Shown one piece after another: positions 1-15,261 of a stretch of DNA of 64,000 nt. Both the position numbers and the translations under genes were made by a program. The notes below the pieces were generated by a model. The model did not search any database. It had not been told where the DNA came from and saw nothing but the letters and a program-made list of their open reading frames with translations. Positions within the stretch are counted from its first letter, which is position 1. Each line of letters opens with the position of its first letter. The DNA is from Archilochus colubris (taxonomy: Eukaryota; Chordata; Aves; Apodiformes; Trochilidae), in assembly GCA_023079485.1 (NCBI GenBank), contig CM041104.1, forward strand, positions 6,928,864 to 6,992,863, read 5' to 3'.

Positions 1-1753
1 TTTCCAGTTACGTCTTACATTGTCCCGAGAAAATCTGTTCTTCTCAATAACTGGCCAGCTGGAGGTAAAAAAAAAAAACAAAAAACCCCCCCAAAAAAGT
101 ATTTCAGATCAGTTTTTGTTTGTTGTCTGGGAGATAACACTTGCTTATTTGAAAATCCCTACTATGCCCAGAGTTGGACCACAGAAGAGAATTACACTTC
201 TCTGAAGTTTTAGAAAGTGCTTAACCAAGCATAATTGTCTGTGTGATCTTTTGGTTTAATTGGTATTGAATCAAGCTGCCAAAAACTTGTCTGACAAAAA
301 AACCCAAAACAACCCAACCTTTTAATGTAGCATTAATACCAAAGGCAGCATTTCTCCTTCTTGCTACTTGTTCCTCCCTTCCAGTGTAACCACCTCCTTG
401 TATGCATTATAAGCACTTGTGTGTAGAGAATGAGATCATGGGGAAAAAATTACTTAGAAAAAGCTATTTTTTAAACAGGTTTTGTTCTTGAATTGTTTAG
501 TGTTCAGCCACAAAACACTTGCACTAGCACATGTGTAAGTATGTGGGGATTGAAAATATGGGAATGACTTTGGGGTGGGTTCAGATGTTTCTCTGTTATT
601 GATAGCTTCTGACCCCTATGGATTTATCTAAAATTTGTTTTTCTTGTGTGAATTAAAAGGTTAAAGAAATGAACTATTTTAAACCAACTGCTGACCTCGA
701 CTAGCATTTTGTCAAGATTGTTGCCTGTTACAACTGATGGCATATTTATTTATTTTGAAAAAATGTCAGTAAGTTCCTTGTAATAGAGCTGGCTGTTTCA
801 TATTAATTAGGAAGCATTTAAATTTTGTTCTTAAAAAATGAAATTGCAAATGCTCTTTTCTTCCCCTAGAATATTTCTGAAGAGCAGTGATTTAGTTTTC
901 TTTTTTTTTTTTTTTCTATTTTTTTTAAAGTGTGTTAACACTATTAAGGCTGTTAATGATTCCCTCTGAATATTCTAGTGAAAACAGAACTTCCATCAAG
1001 TGAAAAGCCATAGCACAATTGGAGGGGCACATGAGACACAGGCACATGGTCCCTCCTGCCAGCTTTGTTACTTGGGACAATAGCTCCAGGCAGAGTTGAA
1101 ATCTGTGACTTACTAACTGCTCTTGTTATTTGCTTTGAATGTGAGAGACACTGAAAAGTTATGTAATTTTCTACTTGTTCCCCTGTCTTGCTGTCAGAAG
1201 TTGCTGCTTGACTGGGAGTCTTGCCTTAATTTTATCTTTTTACAATCCAATTTAGCAGGAACTACAAATGATTAAGTATTTGGGTTAGCATATTTTCTGG
1301 CTGTAGGACAATTTCATTTTTTCTATTGACATTTCAGTAAGTTTATATATGAGAAATAATTTTTCATCTTACTGTGTTTTAATTTCTTTTATGTTCCTAC
1401 ATTACATGAACAAAGCTGTCAGGAAGTGTTAATACTGTTTCTCTGCTTTTAAAGTGTGACATAAAATAGCATAACAGTTTACTAAATTACAGAAGATAAC
1501 AGTTGATATATTGCAAAATATATTAAAATTTGAGTTGAATGGAAAAAATGCTGTTGGGGAAAAAAATTGATGTTAATCTAAATTACTATATTGAGAATTC
1601 AGTTTAGGGGCATTGCTTAGCAAGTCTGTGCTTCCAGTTTTGTCAGTGACAGGATGAAAGAGAATTGAGGAGTGTTAGTGGCAAAGCACAACCTTGTTTG
1701 AATGTTTTTCATTGATATGCGCTCTTCAACCATACTGTTTGTATCTCTTATAG
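1..1753 (+). other. ZMYND8: ZMYND8 upstream intron (no exon seen)
   Basis: This stretch precedes the first recognisable coding exon and ends in its acceptor. It is AT-rich and contains a 15-T run at 901-915. I see no sequence matching the short N-terminal ZMYND8 exon, so the initiator ATG and promoter should lie further upstream. An ATG at about 618 reads Met-Asp-Leu-Ser-Lys by chance and is not followed by a usable donor. Confidence 0.7.
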
Positions 1754-1902
1754 ATCCTGGCTCTGCTGAACGTGCAGCACAAAAAAGGAAGTTTCCCAGC
1801 CCTCCACATTCCTCTAATGGCCACTCTCCACAAGATGCATCAACAAGTCCTATAAAAAAGAAAAAGAAACCTGGTCTATTGAACAGTAACAATAAAGAGC
1901 AG
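1754..1902 (+). CDS. ZMYND8: ZMYND8 exon w1: N-terminal basic segment
   Basis: 149 nt. The acceptor is CTCTTATAG and the donor GTAAGA. The exon opens with 2 nt that finish a split Asp codon, then encodes 49 residues running from PGSAERAAQ to NSNNKEQ. It contains a five-lysine run (SPIKKKKKPG) that is a likely nuclear localisation signal, and a Ser/Pro-rich stretch. It ends in phase 0. Confidence 0.96.
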
Positions 1903-3983
1903 GTAAGAGAAGTTGTGATCTTGTTATTCTAGAATATAAAACAATGAAGGATGTAGAGACGGCTGAATAGGACCTCTCTCTTCAGAAAACTCTGGTTTTG
2001 TACTGTAAGAAGTAGACATGAATTTTTGAATGCAGTGGGTGTAGGAGTTGGCATTCTAAATTGGATTTGGGTGTTGTTTTTTTTTTTACATCTGTGTGGC
2101 AGATAACACCTCTGTCCTGTTTTTTTATTTCATAAAGCTAATGAGATGTATAGCAAATAAATTCAATTTTGAACAAAATCATTTTAGTAGTAACAACAAG
2201 AATATCTGTTATTCATGAAAGCTATTGAAAGGAAATGTTTAGGAACATATTTTGTATTAAGATGTCAATGTCAGTGGAAATCTGTCCTATTGCCAGCTGT
2301 TAACAGAAGTCCAACTCCTTCCTAAGTACTCTGCAGATTTTCACCCATTCCTTGAAATTTCTGATCAGTGTACAATACATTTTTATTAATGCATTTAAAA
2401 ATACATCTGAAAACACAACTGCAGTTGCTGAACTTGACACGTTCCCCATAGGAAATCACCCTGTTTTCCAGGTATCTCAGACCTGGTATATTACAGGATA
2501 AAGTTGAATAGCTAACGAAGCAAAGCAACCAGACTTATTTTACTGTGTTTTATTACAAATTAACAACACAATGTCTTCTGATTAATTTTTTTTTAGCTTT
2601 TACAAGTTGTTTTAAATTTAAAACTTTATTGCATGTCAAATTTGAAATGGGCATTCGTGAAGATGCCTGTGTCTAAAATAGGTGTAGAACTCTGCATTAT
2701 GTGGTAGCAAGAGTGGTTAAAGAGTCTTTTACTGCTGAACAGATGTGACCTAAGCACAGAGTTACTTGTTTTGCTCTCAGGTTAAATTTCAAGTATAGTC
2801 TAGCTGATAGCTGTAGTTGTGTTTGGCTGATAAATCCATTTTGAGGTATGACATCACTGGAAACCTCTATCTTGATGTTCTACATTACAAAATGTTTTGT
2901 AATATTTGGGTATTTCAAGAAACCATTACTAAAGTTATAGATGTAAGAAACTGTATTACATGTTCTGGATACAGTTAAGAGATCTTCAGAATGGTGGCAA
3001 CGAGTATTTAAAGTATGGAAGACAAGCAAAGAATTATGGAACTGTAGGATGTAGCTAACACAGGTTTAAAATCACAAATCTCTGACACTTAATTGTTCAG
3101 TTATAATGTAACTGAAGTTGTCGGCTTGTTCATGGCTAGCTTCAATATTAATGTAAACTGGATATAAATAGTGATATTTTTCTCCCTTAGACAGCACTTC
3201 AATACTGTTGTTTTTCTTCAGTTTTCTGTGTCATTCCACAGGTCTTAATAACTTTATTAAAGACTTCAAAACAGGCCAACATCTATTCTAATTTAAATTC
3301 ATTAGTTGTGAAAGAGTTGAGAAAACCTCATGACTATTAAAATTTAAACTCTTTAAAACATTTTTCTTTGATTAGACCAAGTGAAAAGGTCTTTTGATGC
3401 AATGGAATAATTCATTTGCAATCCTTTAATAATGAGTCTAGGTTATTTTTGAGTCTCAAACTCTTAAGCTTTGGTTCTTAAACTTGGCTTAGACAAAATT
3501 AGGGGAAAGATGTCTAAAAGATACAAATATCCTTGAAAAGAAAATTAATTCCTCTCATGCTCTAGCAAAAATGGACTTCTGTTTGGTTTGGATTTTACAA
3601 GCTGATTTCCCTGGAATAATTTCAGAGGTCTAAAGCAGTATCTTTGTTTCTTAGGAAGTTAATATGGATATACTGCTTACACCCACTTCAGAGTCAGAAT
3701 ATGTATAAATTCTTGTCTTTGGCAGTTAAGGATATGATCCATAGCAGGATCTCCATGCATACTGGATTGAGATTTTGGTCTCACAGCTGTGGTGCATACA
3801 GCTACAAAGAAAACATGTTTCTGCACTGTAAATTGCAACTTCCCTGGGTTTGCATATGCCTTTGTGTCTGCTAGAAAGATTACAGTAGTAATTAATTTGA
3901 AATGCAGTTAAAGCCTTATGCTTTCCCTCTTATTCCACAGGATCTGATAGAACCTTCCTTCTGAAAGCCTTGTTATGTTGTCA

Positions 3984-4037
3984 CATAGAATCATAGAATA
4001 CCAGTTTGGGAGGGACCTCAAAGGTCGTCTGTTCCAA
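3984..4037 (-). repeat. CR1 LINE 3'-end fragment
   Basis: The plus strand reads ATAGAATCATAGAATACC followed by a GGGAGGGACCTCAAAGGTCGTC stretch (abbreviated here as the GGGAGGGACC core). This is the reverse complement of the 3' end of avian CR1, so the element lies on the minus strand. It is short, 5'-truncated and sits in the first resolved ZMYND8 intron. Ends are approximate. Confidence 0.85.
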
Positions 4038-4475
4038 ACTTGATGAGTAAATATAAACACAGAGAAAGTACACAGTGTAACACTTAGCCCATTTCCCTGG
4101 AGGGGAAAAAAGTACCACCAGCTGTATCATCTATAGAACAGAAAGTAGAAAGCACCAAGATTGATAGAAATTTGAGAGAAATTTTAGGTAGTGGAATGCT
4201 TTGGGAAAGTTTGTGTTTAACATCCTTTCTTTGTCTGAAATATTATACAGTGTTAGATAATGGCAGATGATATATCTTCCAGTGTATCTTTTGGGATAAA
4301 ATGTCCTCTGTTGGCTTATCACTTCTGCATCATCTGATTTGAGCTTTAAGGACTGCAAATAATTAGACCTTATCCTTTGCAACTTTAGAAAACATAGAAA
4401 TATCATGATCCAAGCTGGTATGCTGGTACTTTCTGGTGACATTAATATGTGCCCTCTGTGATTAATTTTTTACAG

Positions 4476-4487
4476 GATGCTGCAAAG
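4476..4487 (+). other. ZMYND8: Candidate 12-nt microexon in ZMYND8 intron
   Basis: A strong acceptor (pyrimidine run ending TTTTTTACAG) is followed by 12 nt, GATGCTGCAAAG, and then by GTATGG, a plausible donor. Both neighbouring exons meet at phase 0, so inclusion would add Asp-Ala-Ala-Lys between the N-terminal basic segment and the PHD exon without changing frame. No expression evidence is available, and a chance match is quite possible. Confidence 0.2.
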
Positions 4488-5536
4488 GTATGGAACATGC
4501 ATATGCTTGCAGTGTTCTATGAGTCACATGGGCATGTGACAGGAGTCTTAAGAACTTGCAGATGTGTAAATTATGTGAGGCACATGCAGAATTACCTGAG
4601 AACTAAACAAAAGGTTCTGCAGACTACAAACATTTGGATAGTTACAAGTAATGTCATGAGCAAATGGTTTTACATCAAACAATTCACAGTAAAAAACTGC
4701 GTAAAACTGAATGCTGTTTCCTGTTGTGTCCTCCTCAGCAACCACTCCTATAATTATACTGCACAGAAAACTTCAGTTCCCTTGTCATTATTAAAGAGAA
4801 TGTAGTTTTCCAATAAATGTTAGCATTTCTTCAAAGCTGATCTAAGAAGCATTCAGTTATCTGGGGACCCATTTTAGCCATTCCACCCTTTTAGCTTCTT
4901 GTATTTTGGCATTGACTGTGTCATCTTTGAGCTATCTGGGGCTCAAGTGGAAGACTAGTTCATGCAGCTTATGAAGTCAACACTGTTTTCCAGTGCAGGC
5001 AAACCAGTGGAGTTTGTGAGCCTAAAATTCTGGTACACATTTAAATGATGGATTAAATCTCCCAGTGTTCCTGCTCGGGTAGCAGAAGTGGTTCTTCAGG
5101 AAGTGAATTTGCTTATTTGTTATCCTACTCTGCAGTTTGCCTTATTAATCAAAATCTGTTCTGGCTTGCTTCATTGTGCAAAGTTGTGAACTGCTGCAAT
5201 TTAGGACAGATTTGCATGGTGTTCAACTTCTTGTTTCAGGACTAACTTTTTTAGTTGTCCCAGGTTTAGCCACCACTAAATATCTCAGTATTTAGTTTGC
5301 ACAGCTGCATGGAATTCTGGATTTAGAGGACCTAATAGCTTCTATGGAACACTTTCTTGAAGATAAAAGTGTTTATGGACTTGGATTGCATGTCTTGCCC
5401 TTGATGCCCTCACTTAAGACAAAAAACAATTTTCAGTCCTGAGTGTAAGCTGGCATTTGACACCTGAATAAGAAGTAAACCTCTTTGTGAATGATTCTGT
5501 GCAATGAATAAGATACTGTGCTTGCATATATGCTAA

Positions 5537-5869
<333 letters not shown>

Positions 5870-6712
5870 TAAGGAGTGGATGTTTTTCTTGTTTGTGAGA
5901 TATAAGCAGCTTTTTTGCGTTCTGAAATGCTTTTGGTTTATGCCCACATTACCACTTGGTAAACATACCTGAAAAATTGTACTAAAGCCAAGGCATCCCT
6001 TGCTGCTTCACTTCTTTTTCTGTGTGTACACCTAGATTGTGTCTTACCTTGAGTCTTCAACTTCCTTTGTGTCTCCATCTCTAGATAAGGCACCATTTCA
6101 AAGAATGATTTCTTCATCAGCCACCCCTAGTTCTGAAAACATTCTGCAGTTCTGATTAGTTTAACTTGTGCTTCTTCAGTGCAGAAAAAAATAGCACTGT
6201 TGGGTCTACCTAAACAAGTGGGTACTTTATTTTTTTTCTGCAGAGCTGAGGAAGATTGTAGTCATTCTTCTCCAGTGATTCCTGGGGAGAGAATACTTAG
6301 CATCAAAGTATCCTTAATGAAAGTATATTAGTTAATCACATGTTTTTCTTTGATCACTTATTGTATTACACTCCAGGTGACTACCTTACTCGTTCAGGTT
6401 GCTGTGAACCCACAATGCATTTGGGAATTTTATGTATTCACACAGTCACTTTCCATGATCTTGAAGATGACAGATAATTTTCTGGTATTTTCCCTTTTGC
6501 TTGTTTGGTTTCGGTTTGTTTCCTTTTGCTATCATACCCAGAAAAAAATCTGATTGAAACAAGCATCTGAAGTATTTACACGGCATCATCAGAAATGTTT
6601 TGTTTTGTATAGGATAGTTATTATCTTCCATTTGAACGTTAGAATGTTTTAGTGGAGAAGAATTTACCTAGAAATGTTTGCTGACAAAATATTTTTTAAT
6701 CTGAAATTCTAG

Positions 6713-6847
<135 letters not shown>

Positions 6848-8481
6848 TAATAATGCTTGGATCATATGTTTGTCACAATCCTGAGTTTTGCTGTCTCTTG
6901 TGGATTATGAACCTAGTTTATTTTATGTGACAGCTTCTGTGCTGTCTGCCACCTGTCTAGTACAGATATGAGTTTAAGCTGAAAGCACTGTTTCGGAGTG
7001 CATTCAAAACATAGTTTCTTAATGTAACTTTCAGTAGGTGTAATGAAAATATAATGTGGTTTACCAGTGGGACATGGTGGCTTCTCACTCACTGAATGTG
7101 GACAATGCTGTCTCTGAGATACCATGGAAAGGAGAAGACATTGATTTCTTACCCCTGTAAATTATATAGGCAGGAACCTTAGGGATGGACAGTTACCTGG
7201 TTACCTGATTGATTAAGCCTGTTGAAAACATATGCTTTTTCTGTTGGTAGAAATTGTTCTTGCTACAAAATTTAGTTGTATCCTTCTAAAAAGCTGAAGA
7301 AATTTTCCTCAGTGTGGTGAAAACTGTGCCATTAGCTGCTATAATAGGAATTTTTATAATGGAGGTAAAATTGGTTTTCCTCCAACTTGTACCTATCTCC
7401 ACATTTCTGTCTTTAACTCACTTCTCAAAATCCCCATGCATGAAAGCATCAGCTGTTATAGACATTCTTGCTTTCAGCAGTTCTGGCCATTTGTTCTTCA
7501 CCATGCAATCATTGTCTAGTTTTCATGTGTGGAGAAACCTGTTAAGCAGAATATGCTGTGATGAATTACTGATGGTTGTCTTGACTCCTGTTGCCTTCTT
7601 GTTCCTACACCTAAGTTAGAGGAGTGGGGAAAGTGTCTCTATGCCTCTATTGTTATACTAAAATATGTTGGGGAAATCAGATGTGCAGAATCATGGTCTG
7701 CAACTCTCTATCATAAGTATTTTATCAGAACAATAGTGGCAGTATTTGGAAAGGTTACTCTTAAGTACTGACAGATTTTGGCCTTGGAACTTTATTACTC
7801 TGGAGTAGTAAATAATATCCTATTAGAGCCATTAGAAGCTTTAAGTGATGTTTTTCAGAAGCAAAGTGTCAGTGTTTGTTTATATTGAATTCACAAAGTG
7901 TTTTGAAAATGTGGTTAGAAAACAAATATTTAATAAATGCTGTTGAGTTGTTTTGTCCTTCAGGCATTTTCCTAATAGCTGCATGGTTTGGTACCTGAGC
8001 ACTTCAATTGGATGTGCTGGAAGAATTGCAGTCCCTCTGCATTAGCAGATGTGGAGTCCCACTGATAAAAGTTTGAATATGCATTATCAAGCCACCTCTG
8101 TCTTTAAAGTTACAATTTTAGTGAGAGTCTCAAAAAAGTATTTGTGAGCCCAGTGAATCAGAAATTTGGTGTCTTTATTCAAACACTCAAAATGTGTCGA
8201 GCCTAATCTGATACTCCTCATAAGGAAACCCTGCTGTATTTAGCAGCATACTTTTTAAACCCCCTAACTTTAGTAATTCATTGCTTCCAACTTACAAAAA
8301 ATCAGTTAAATGAAACTTTTTGGTTCCACTTGTTCTGCGAATGCTTTGTTACTTTGCAAAATTTTATCTTTAAGGAATTTTCTCTGTCATTGCAGTTGGA
8401 AATAGCATCATCGTTGTTGATGAAACTGCTCAGTATTAACAGGCACTGGGATTTTTATTTTTTTTTTCCCCCCCCTAACAG

Positions 8482-8574
8482 ACAGAGCCATTTCAAAAGC
8501 CAGTCTCACTGGATCAACACCCAGATTATGCAGAATATATCTTTCATCCAATGGACCTTTGTACATTAGAGAAG
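8482..8574 (+). CDS. ZMYND8: ZMYND8 exon w4: bromodomain ZA loop
   Basis: 93 nt, 31 residues starting TEPFQKPV and ending DLCTLEK. It contains [14 protein letters not shown], the ZA loop that lines the acetyl-lysine pocket. A strong C-rich tract precedes the AG acceptor; the donor is GTTTGT. Confidence 0.97.
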
Positions 8575-8676
8575 GTTTGTATGAAGCTAAGGGAGGAAGA
8601 TTCCTCAAGTTAGATTGCTATCATTAAGATTTCTGGTACTTCATGGAAAGAGGAAAGATGTTACTTAAAATTATTT

Positions 8677-8692
8677 TGTGTGTGTGTGTGTG
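8677..8692. repeat. (TG)8 microsatellite
   Basis: Sixteen bases of perfect TG dinucleotide repeat in the intron just after exon w4. Confidence 0.95.
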
Positions 8693-9449
8693 GGTTTTTG
8701 TCTTATTATAAATGCCAGTTCAGTTACAGCATAAAACCAATGATATTCCAGCTGATCAAGTCCATTGTTTTGTCTTAGCCAGTAACAAGTGCTCAGGAAA
8801 AACAGTATGAAAAAGACATAATCTTCTCCTGTATAAATTCATGTGATTTTAGGAATGATCCTGTGGCAAGCCATAATTAACCAGAATTTGCATTTGATCA
8901 TTATGTTTGCAAGCTGTTAAAAGGTCCATTAATTTGGGACCACTCGAGTGTATATCCAGGGGTCACTCCAGACTCATTTTACTGATCATTCAACAAATAC
9001 TGTAATCTGCAGTGAACCTGAGGCATGGGAAAAAAAAGAAATAGTCAGGGAGTGGATAATGGGACATTAATTCTCAGTTCAATAATAATTTAAAAGTGTC
9101 AAATAATGAAGAAGTTCTCCATTTACATGACTCATGCATCTTCTAAAGATTAAAAAATAAAAAATGCTGTTAGGTGGTAGTATGTCAGTAGAGGAAAAGA
9201 AGTTTTCTGAAGTGACATCGAATGGAACACTCAGGAAATGAACGGGTTTTTTTTAATATTGAAGATGCAGATCTAAATAATTATTATTTAGAGCTGATTT
9301 AGACCATACATTTCAGGGCAGTCAGAAGACACTCTGAATGTGACAGGTTTTTAAGTCTTTAGAATGGCAAGTGTTACAGTAAATCAGATTTATTAATTGT
9401 ATGACTGATGGAAAACACTGTTCAGGAAGAAGCTGTTGTTTTCTACTAA

Positions 9450-9584
<135 letters not shown>

Positions 9585-9832
9585 TAATATGTACTTATGT
9601 CCTAAAATGAAACCTTGAAACAGGGAAAAGTTGTAGAACAACTGTAGACCTCTAGCTGGCAATTGTTGAACATATCTTCCTGTTAATGACCATAGTGTCC
9701 AAACACAACAGATTTATTTTTGTTAACACCTGTTTTCTTCAGTCTGTAATGTTAACTTTTAAATCTAAAACTTGTTGTTTTTATAATAATTGTAATACAA
9801 CAACTCTAATGGTTATTGTATTTTTTCCTCAG

Positions 9833-9888
9833 GAAATCACAAATTGACACAAACAGCAAAAGTCATCATTAAAATCTGTGAGCATGAG
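9833..9888 (+). CDS. ZMYND8: ZMYND8 exon w6: end of bromodomain
   Basis: 56 nt. Two bases complete the split Gly, followed by 18 residues, NHKLTQ to CEHE, forming the last bromodomain helix. The acceptor is TTTCCTCAG and the donor GTATGA. Confidence 0.96.
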
Positions 9889-10888
9889 GTATGAGTGCCC
9901 CAAGTCACTTAATTATTCTGTTCTATTTCATATATTTGTGAGTCAAATAATGTGTTTTTAAAATGTGTTTATTGCATAATTATAATTTTTGTAGGGTTTC
10001 TTATGTTTAGATGTGGGTATCCATGGCCTACAGAATGATTTTTAGCAAGGACATTGCTAATGTTTCTTCAACTAGGATATTCACTATCTATAATTAAGAC
10101 TTGGGTGGGGATGGGACAGGGAGGGAAAGAAGGCAGTGGACATAAGGATTCTGCACAATAATACCTATCTTCTGAATGAATATTTGGAGCTGGAAAAAGA
10201 GACACATTGTTTGATGCATAGGTGCATTTTCGTGGTGGTTCTTTTACTGTAGCAATATGAAATTACTCTGAATAAATGTAAAAATGACTGCATGCATTCT
10301 TAACTGATCATTTGCACTGATTTTATTTCAGTGGCAATTAATACAAAAATTTGCTGGTTTAAATGCAATATATTTGAATAGTATTTCATTGATATAAATT
10401 ATCTGATGATCTGACCCCTGATATTTATGGGTCCATCCCTGGGCTGATTCAGTGATATCCATGATTCACATAGAGTCTGAGAATTTTTCATTTCTTAGTA
10501 CAACAAAACACTTGTGTAACCTGAGACTGATACTTGAACTAGTTTATGTAATCTGACCATAGGGAATCAAATATTTTAGTTCTATTTCTGCGTAAATCAT
10601 GAAATTAGAAGTGCAGTTGAGGTTATATTTTTGCCACTGAAAGAAATTACAGTAAATAATTATCACTGGAATAAATACATTATCAAACAAAGGATGTTAT
10701 TTTTTCCTGACTGGAGTAAATGACAGCAGTATACAATCTGGAGAGGGATGTAAAAATGTGAGTGATTTATTAACTGGAATGCATACATTACAGTGGTAAA
10801 AAAAGGCAGGTATTTGTCAAAACAGTCTTGATTTTACAGCAAGTAAATGTTGATTTATGACCATAAATTTGTGGGGAAATTATGCTAG

Positions 10889-11056
<168 letters not shown>

Positions 11057-11365
11057 TAAGGATCTTGGTAATCTAGTAATACATTAAACAAGCATTTCTC
11101 ATTTGACTGTTGCTCGTTATCCTCCCCATTGTTTTAAACCATGTGGTGGTCACTAAGATTGCATGCTTTCACAAGAGAACTGGTTCAGTCAGAAATAATT
11201 GTAATGTGTGCCAGCAACAAGTTCACAACTTTTCTGTCCTCCAGTATAAGGTATCTGCTCCAGGGTTATCTACGCTTGCTGAGGAAAAAAAAATCTTGTT
11301 GTTTATCAGATTTGAAGGAAATGCTACGTATATTTTCTTACTGTGTATTTTGCCTCTTCCTCTAG

Positions 11366-11545
<180 letters not shown>

Positions 11546-11794
11546 TAGAGTTTTTGGATCTTGTCTTTAGAGTCTTGATCATAATAATCTGTACAAACTG
11601 TAGCATATAGTATTTTAATTTCTTAAATTGTCTGTAGAATGCAAGTCATGTTTATAAGATTAAAACATGTAATCTCAGTGAGTGTGCAAGTTAATTCCTT
11701 TTGCTTTGCAGAGAACTGTAGTTCTTAAGGGTGGAAGAGGCCAATAAAGTTGTTAATGTTGTCTAAATGCTATGGGAATATGTAGCTTTGTACA

Positions 11795-11841
11795 GTACAT
11801 TTATACAGCTATATATATATATAATGTACATTTATACAGCT
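11795..11841. repeat. 16-bp direct repeat flanking a short TA run
   Basis: The 16-base unit GTACATTTATACAGCT occurs at 11795-11810 and again at 11826-11841, separated by an AT-dinucleotide run. This looks like a local tandem duplication with a 31-base period and lies in an intron. Confidence 0.85.
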
Positions 11842-12568
11842 GTAGATTTTTTTAAAATAGAATATATAATCTGAGGTGAAAATGCCAGTTTTGCTCTAAG
11901 GGAAGTTGTTTTCTGTACTTGAGAACTCTGCTCAGAGAAGGCCAGGATCAATATAAGTTGATTGGTAATAAACTGGGAATATAAATCTATACAGTTAGAA
12001 AAAGATGTACTCTAAAAGAAAACCTGTACAGGACTATGAAATAATTAAGTTCCTAGCATTTTAATATTTTGCAGGACACAATTTTAGAGTATGCCTCATT
12101 TCATGCTGATTTAGAGCTATCCAATACTTGCTCATAGAACTTTTCCTGGCATTAAAGGGTTTCATCACCCTGATATGGGGTGTGAAATAGCATATTAAGT
12201 TTTTAAGAAAGTGTTTTCCAATCTTTTTTTACCTGACCTGCTTTTTATGTGTTTCTGCTAACTGTGGCAGATAGAGTGGCTGTTTAGTAATGCTCATCTT
12301 ACAGGTACATAGACTATTCTAATGAGGAATATTCTATCATATTTGACTGGTGTTATTCATGTTTTTATGTGTTACTGGCTAGAGTGAAATAAGCTAGTGG
12401 TCATCTAAGACATGCAATTTACATACCAAAACCTAAGCACTGAACTATTAAAAGAAGAAGATGGAGATGGTCTTTTGGAATTCTCTGAGGTTTATATCTC
12501 TCTGATTAGGCTAAAATAAATCCGTGTGTATGCAGAAGTTGCTAATCAATCCACAGTGTAAAATGTAG

Positions 12569-13144
<576 letters not shown>

Positions 13145-15261
13145 TAATGCAGTAGCTTTATTCCATGTACTTTTTAAAGACAGACTGTGTTATGACTTGT
13201 TTTATTGTAGAAAAAAAGATGGGTTTAACTTTCAGTATAACAGATAAGTAGTAACAGTCCAATCTGTTGCATAGAGAAGGAATCTTGAAAAGTGATGAAA
13301 ACCCTTCAGTTTAAGTGGCAGGAAATAGCTGTAACTATCAAAGTTAATGGAGAGTAGAAACTTTATTTTTTTTTTTAATTATCATGATTAGGAAATATTC
13401 TATTTAAAATTTAATAGCTCTCTTTCAAGGCAGTGAGTTGAATTTACAAATGTTTCCAATTGAATAGCTAAAATATGATAAAACTGCAATTTCACAAGCA
13501 GGGGCAATAAAGAGAAAAAGGAGTGCAGAATATGGAATGTGGGCTTCTCAGGCTTAGAATGTAGCCCAAGTCCAAATGCTGGCTAATATTGTGGCACTCA
13601 GGCAAACCATTTTAGTAGTTTTTCATCCGTAAAGAAAGTTCATCCCTATCTGAAAAAAAATGATGCAGTATATTAAGTACCATGAGTGTTTGAAGACTTT
13701 GTTTTTGGTGAAAGGATGTGTTTTGTGTAGAAAAATAAATCAATAAATCACATTGCAGTTTTTAGAGAAAATGTTGTCATTTATTTATATACTGTAATGG
13801 TACTCTTTCTACCCAGTAAAGGCTAGGATGTGAAGCTACATCTGAGTACAAAAATGTCTTGTGATATGATCCTGTCCATCTTAAAGTGATGACAAAGCAA
13901 CTGTATGAGTTTAAATATATAAAAATACTAGTTTTCAGTAGAACAAAATGTCAAAATCAAGAATGAATTTTATACATAAATAATTGTGTATATGTATGTA
14001 CAGCTTTTATACATAAGGTGTAGCTAACAGGTAGACAACTGCTTTGTGTCTTAAAATATAGTGTTTTTATTATACCATGTTATTTTTTCTATATAGTAGT
14101 GGAGATATTAATGGAAAGTCACATTAAAGCTATTTTGTCAGGCAAAGATAAAAGAAGATGACAGATGATGTCCTCTTACTCTGGTTGCTTGATTATCATG
14201 GCAATTTTTTGAAAGTTTTCAATCTTTTCTTCCTCTGTCTTAAGGCACTGAAATGCTGAATTGGACATAACAGCTGTTAAACTAGAATATTCACTTTCCC
14301 AACTGGCATTTCTTCCTGTAAATTGTTACAAATGTGAACTTTTGTAATATTTACTTTATGTATAAACTTAGCTGTCCCGTTACTGGAATCTTGTGTTTCA
14401 ATTCAAAGGTAAATGAAACCACTTTGCTGTGAAAAAGTATTCATGTAGCATGACTGCATTATCCTTACACAAGGCTATTTTTATTTGGGTGCTTCTGTTG
14501 TGTATTTTGATTGATGTGTGTGGAAAAGAACTTAAAAAGTTACTGAAAGAGCAGATACTGCTGCCAGTTAGGGATCTGAAAATATATAGACAATCCTGGA
14601 TGTGCTGCAGAAGCGTCCAGTAGTGAGTTTAGTATGGCATTTTCAGAGCATTAAGTAGATTTAATAGAGAGAAATTAGTCTGTCAAAATAGAGTCCTTTC
14701 TTCCCTTGACTGTTTGGGTCTTTCCATAATTATGTTTCTGAGATACTGTTTAATGGAGATTTCTGAGGCTCGGAGTGTCGGATTTTGCTTAAACCAGAAT
14801 TAGAATTCTGGTGCCTTATTGTAGACTTTTGGTCACTGATCTCCAGCTGTACTGATGAAATTTACTAAATTTAATTCTCTGTTAGTGGTAGCTAGAAAAT
14901 ATTGTAAATGGATTTTCTGTGTTTACGTGGATTAAAATGGTTAGCAATTCAGAGTCAAAATTTGTTAACTAATTTGGTAAAATAACCAGATCCTGTAAGC
15001 TAGAAACTTTGTCACTGCAAACAGTGGTTTTGAGGGTAGGCACACATTTGGCCCAACTATATGGCTGTGATAAAATTATTTTTATTACAGTTTTTTATCA
15101 TTAGTAAATAGTTTTAACTTACAGCAGAGGTATAACAATGTGGAAATTAAACAAAAATCCTTTCCCTGCTTGTGTAGCCTTGTTCACTGTTTTCTCCCAG
15201 TGAATATGGCTTTATTGTGATTATTTTTAAATCTGTCTTTACTAATTTTTTACTTTTTCAG

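Noticed and set aside
618..632. ATG GAT TTA TCT AAA as a possible ZMYND8 initiator exon
   Set aside because: It resembles the known MDIS start only in its first residues, and no donor follows in the right phase to splice to the split Asp codon at 1754.
4449..4805. 118-codon plus-strand open frame in ZMYND8 intron
   Set aside because: No recognisable domain, the composition is like random AT-rich sequence, and it lies wholly within an intron. Only the 12-nt candidate microexon inside it was kept as speculation.
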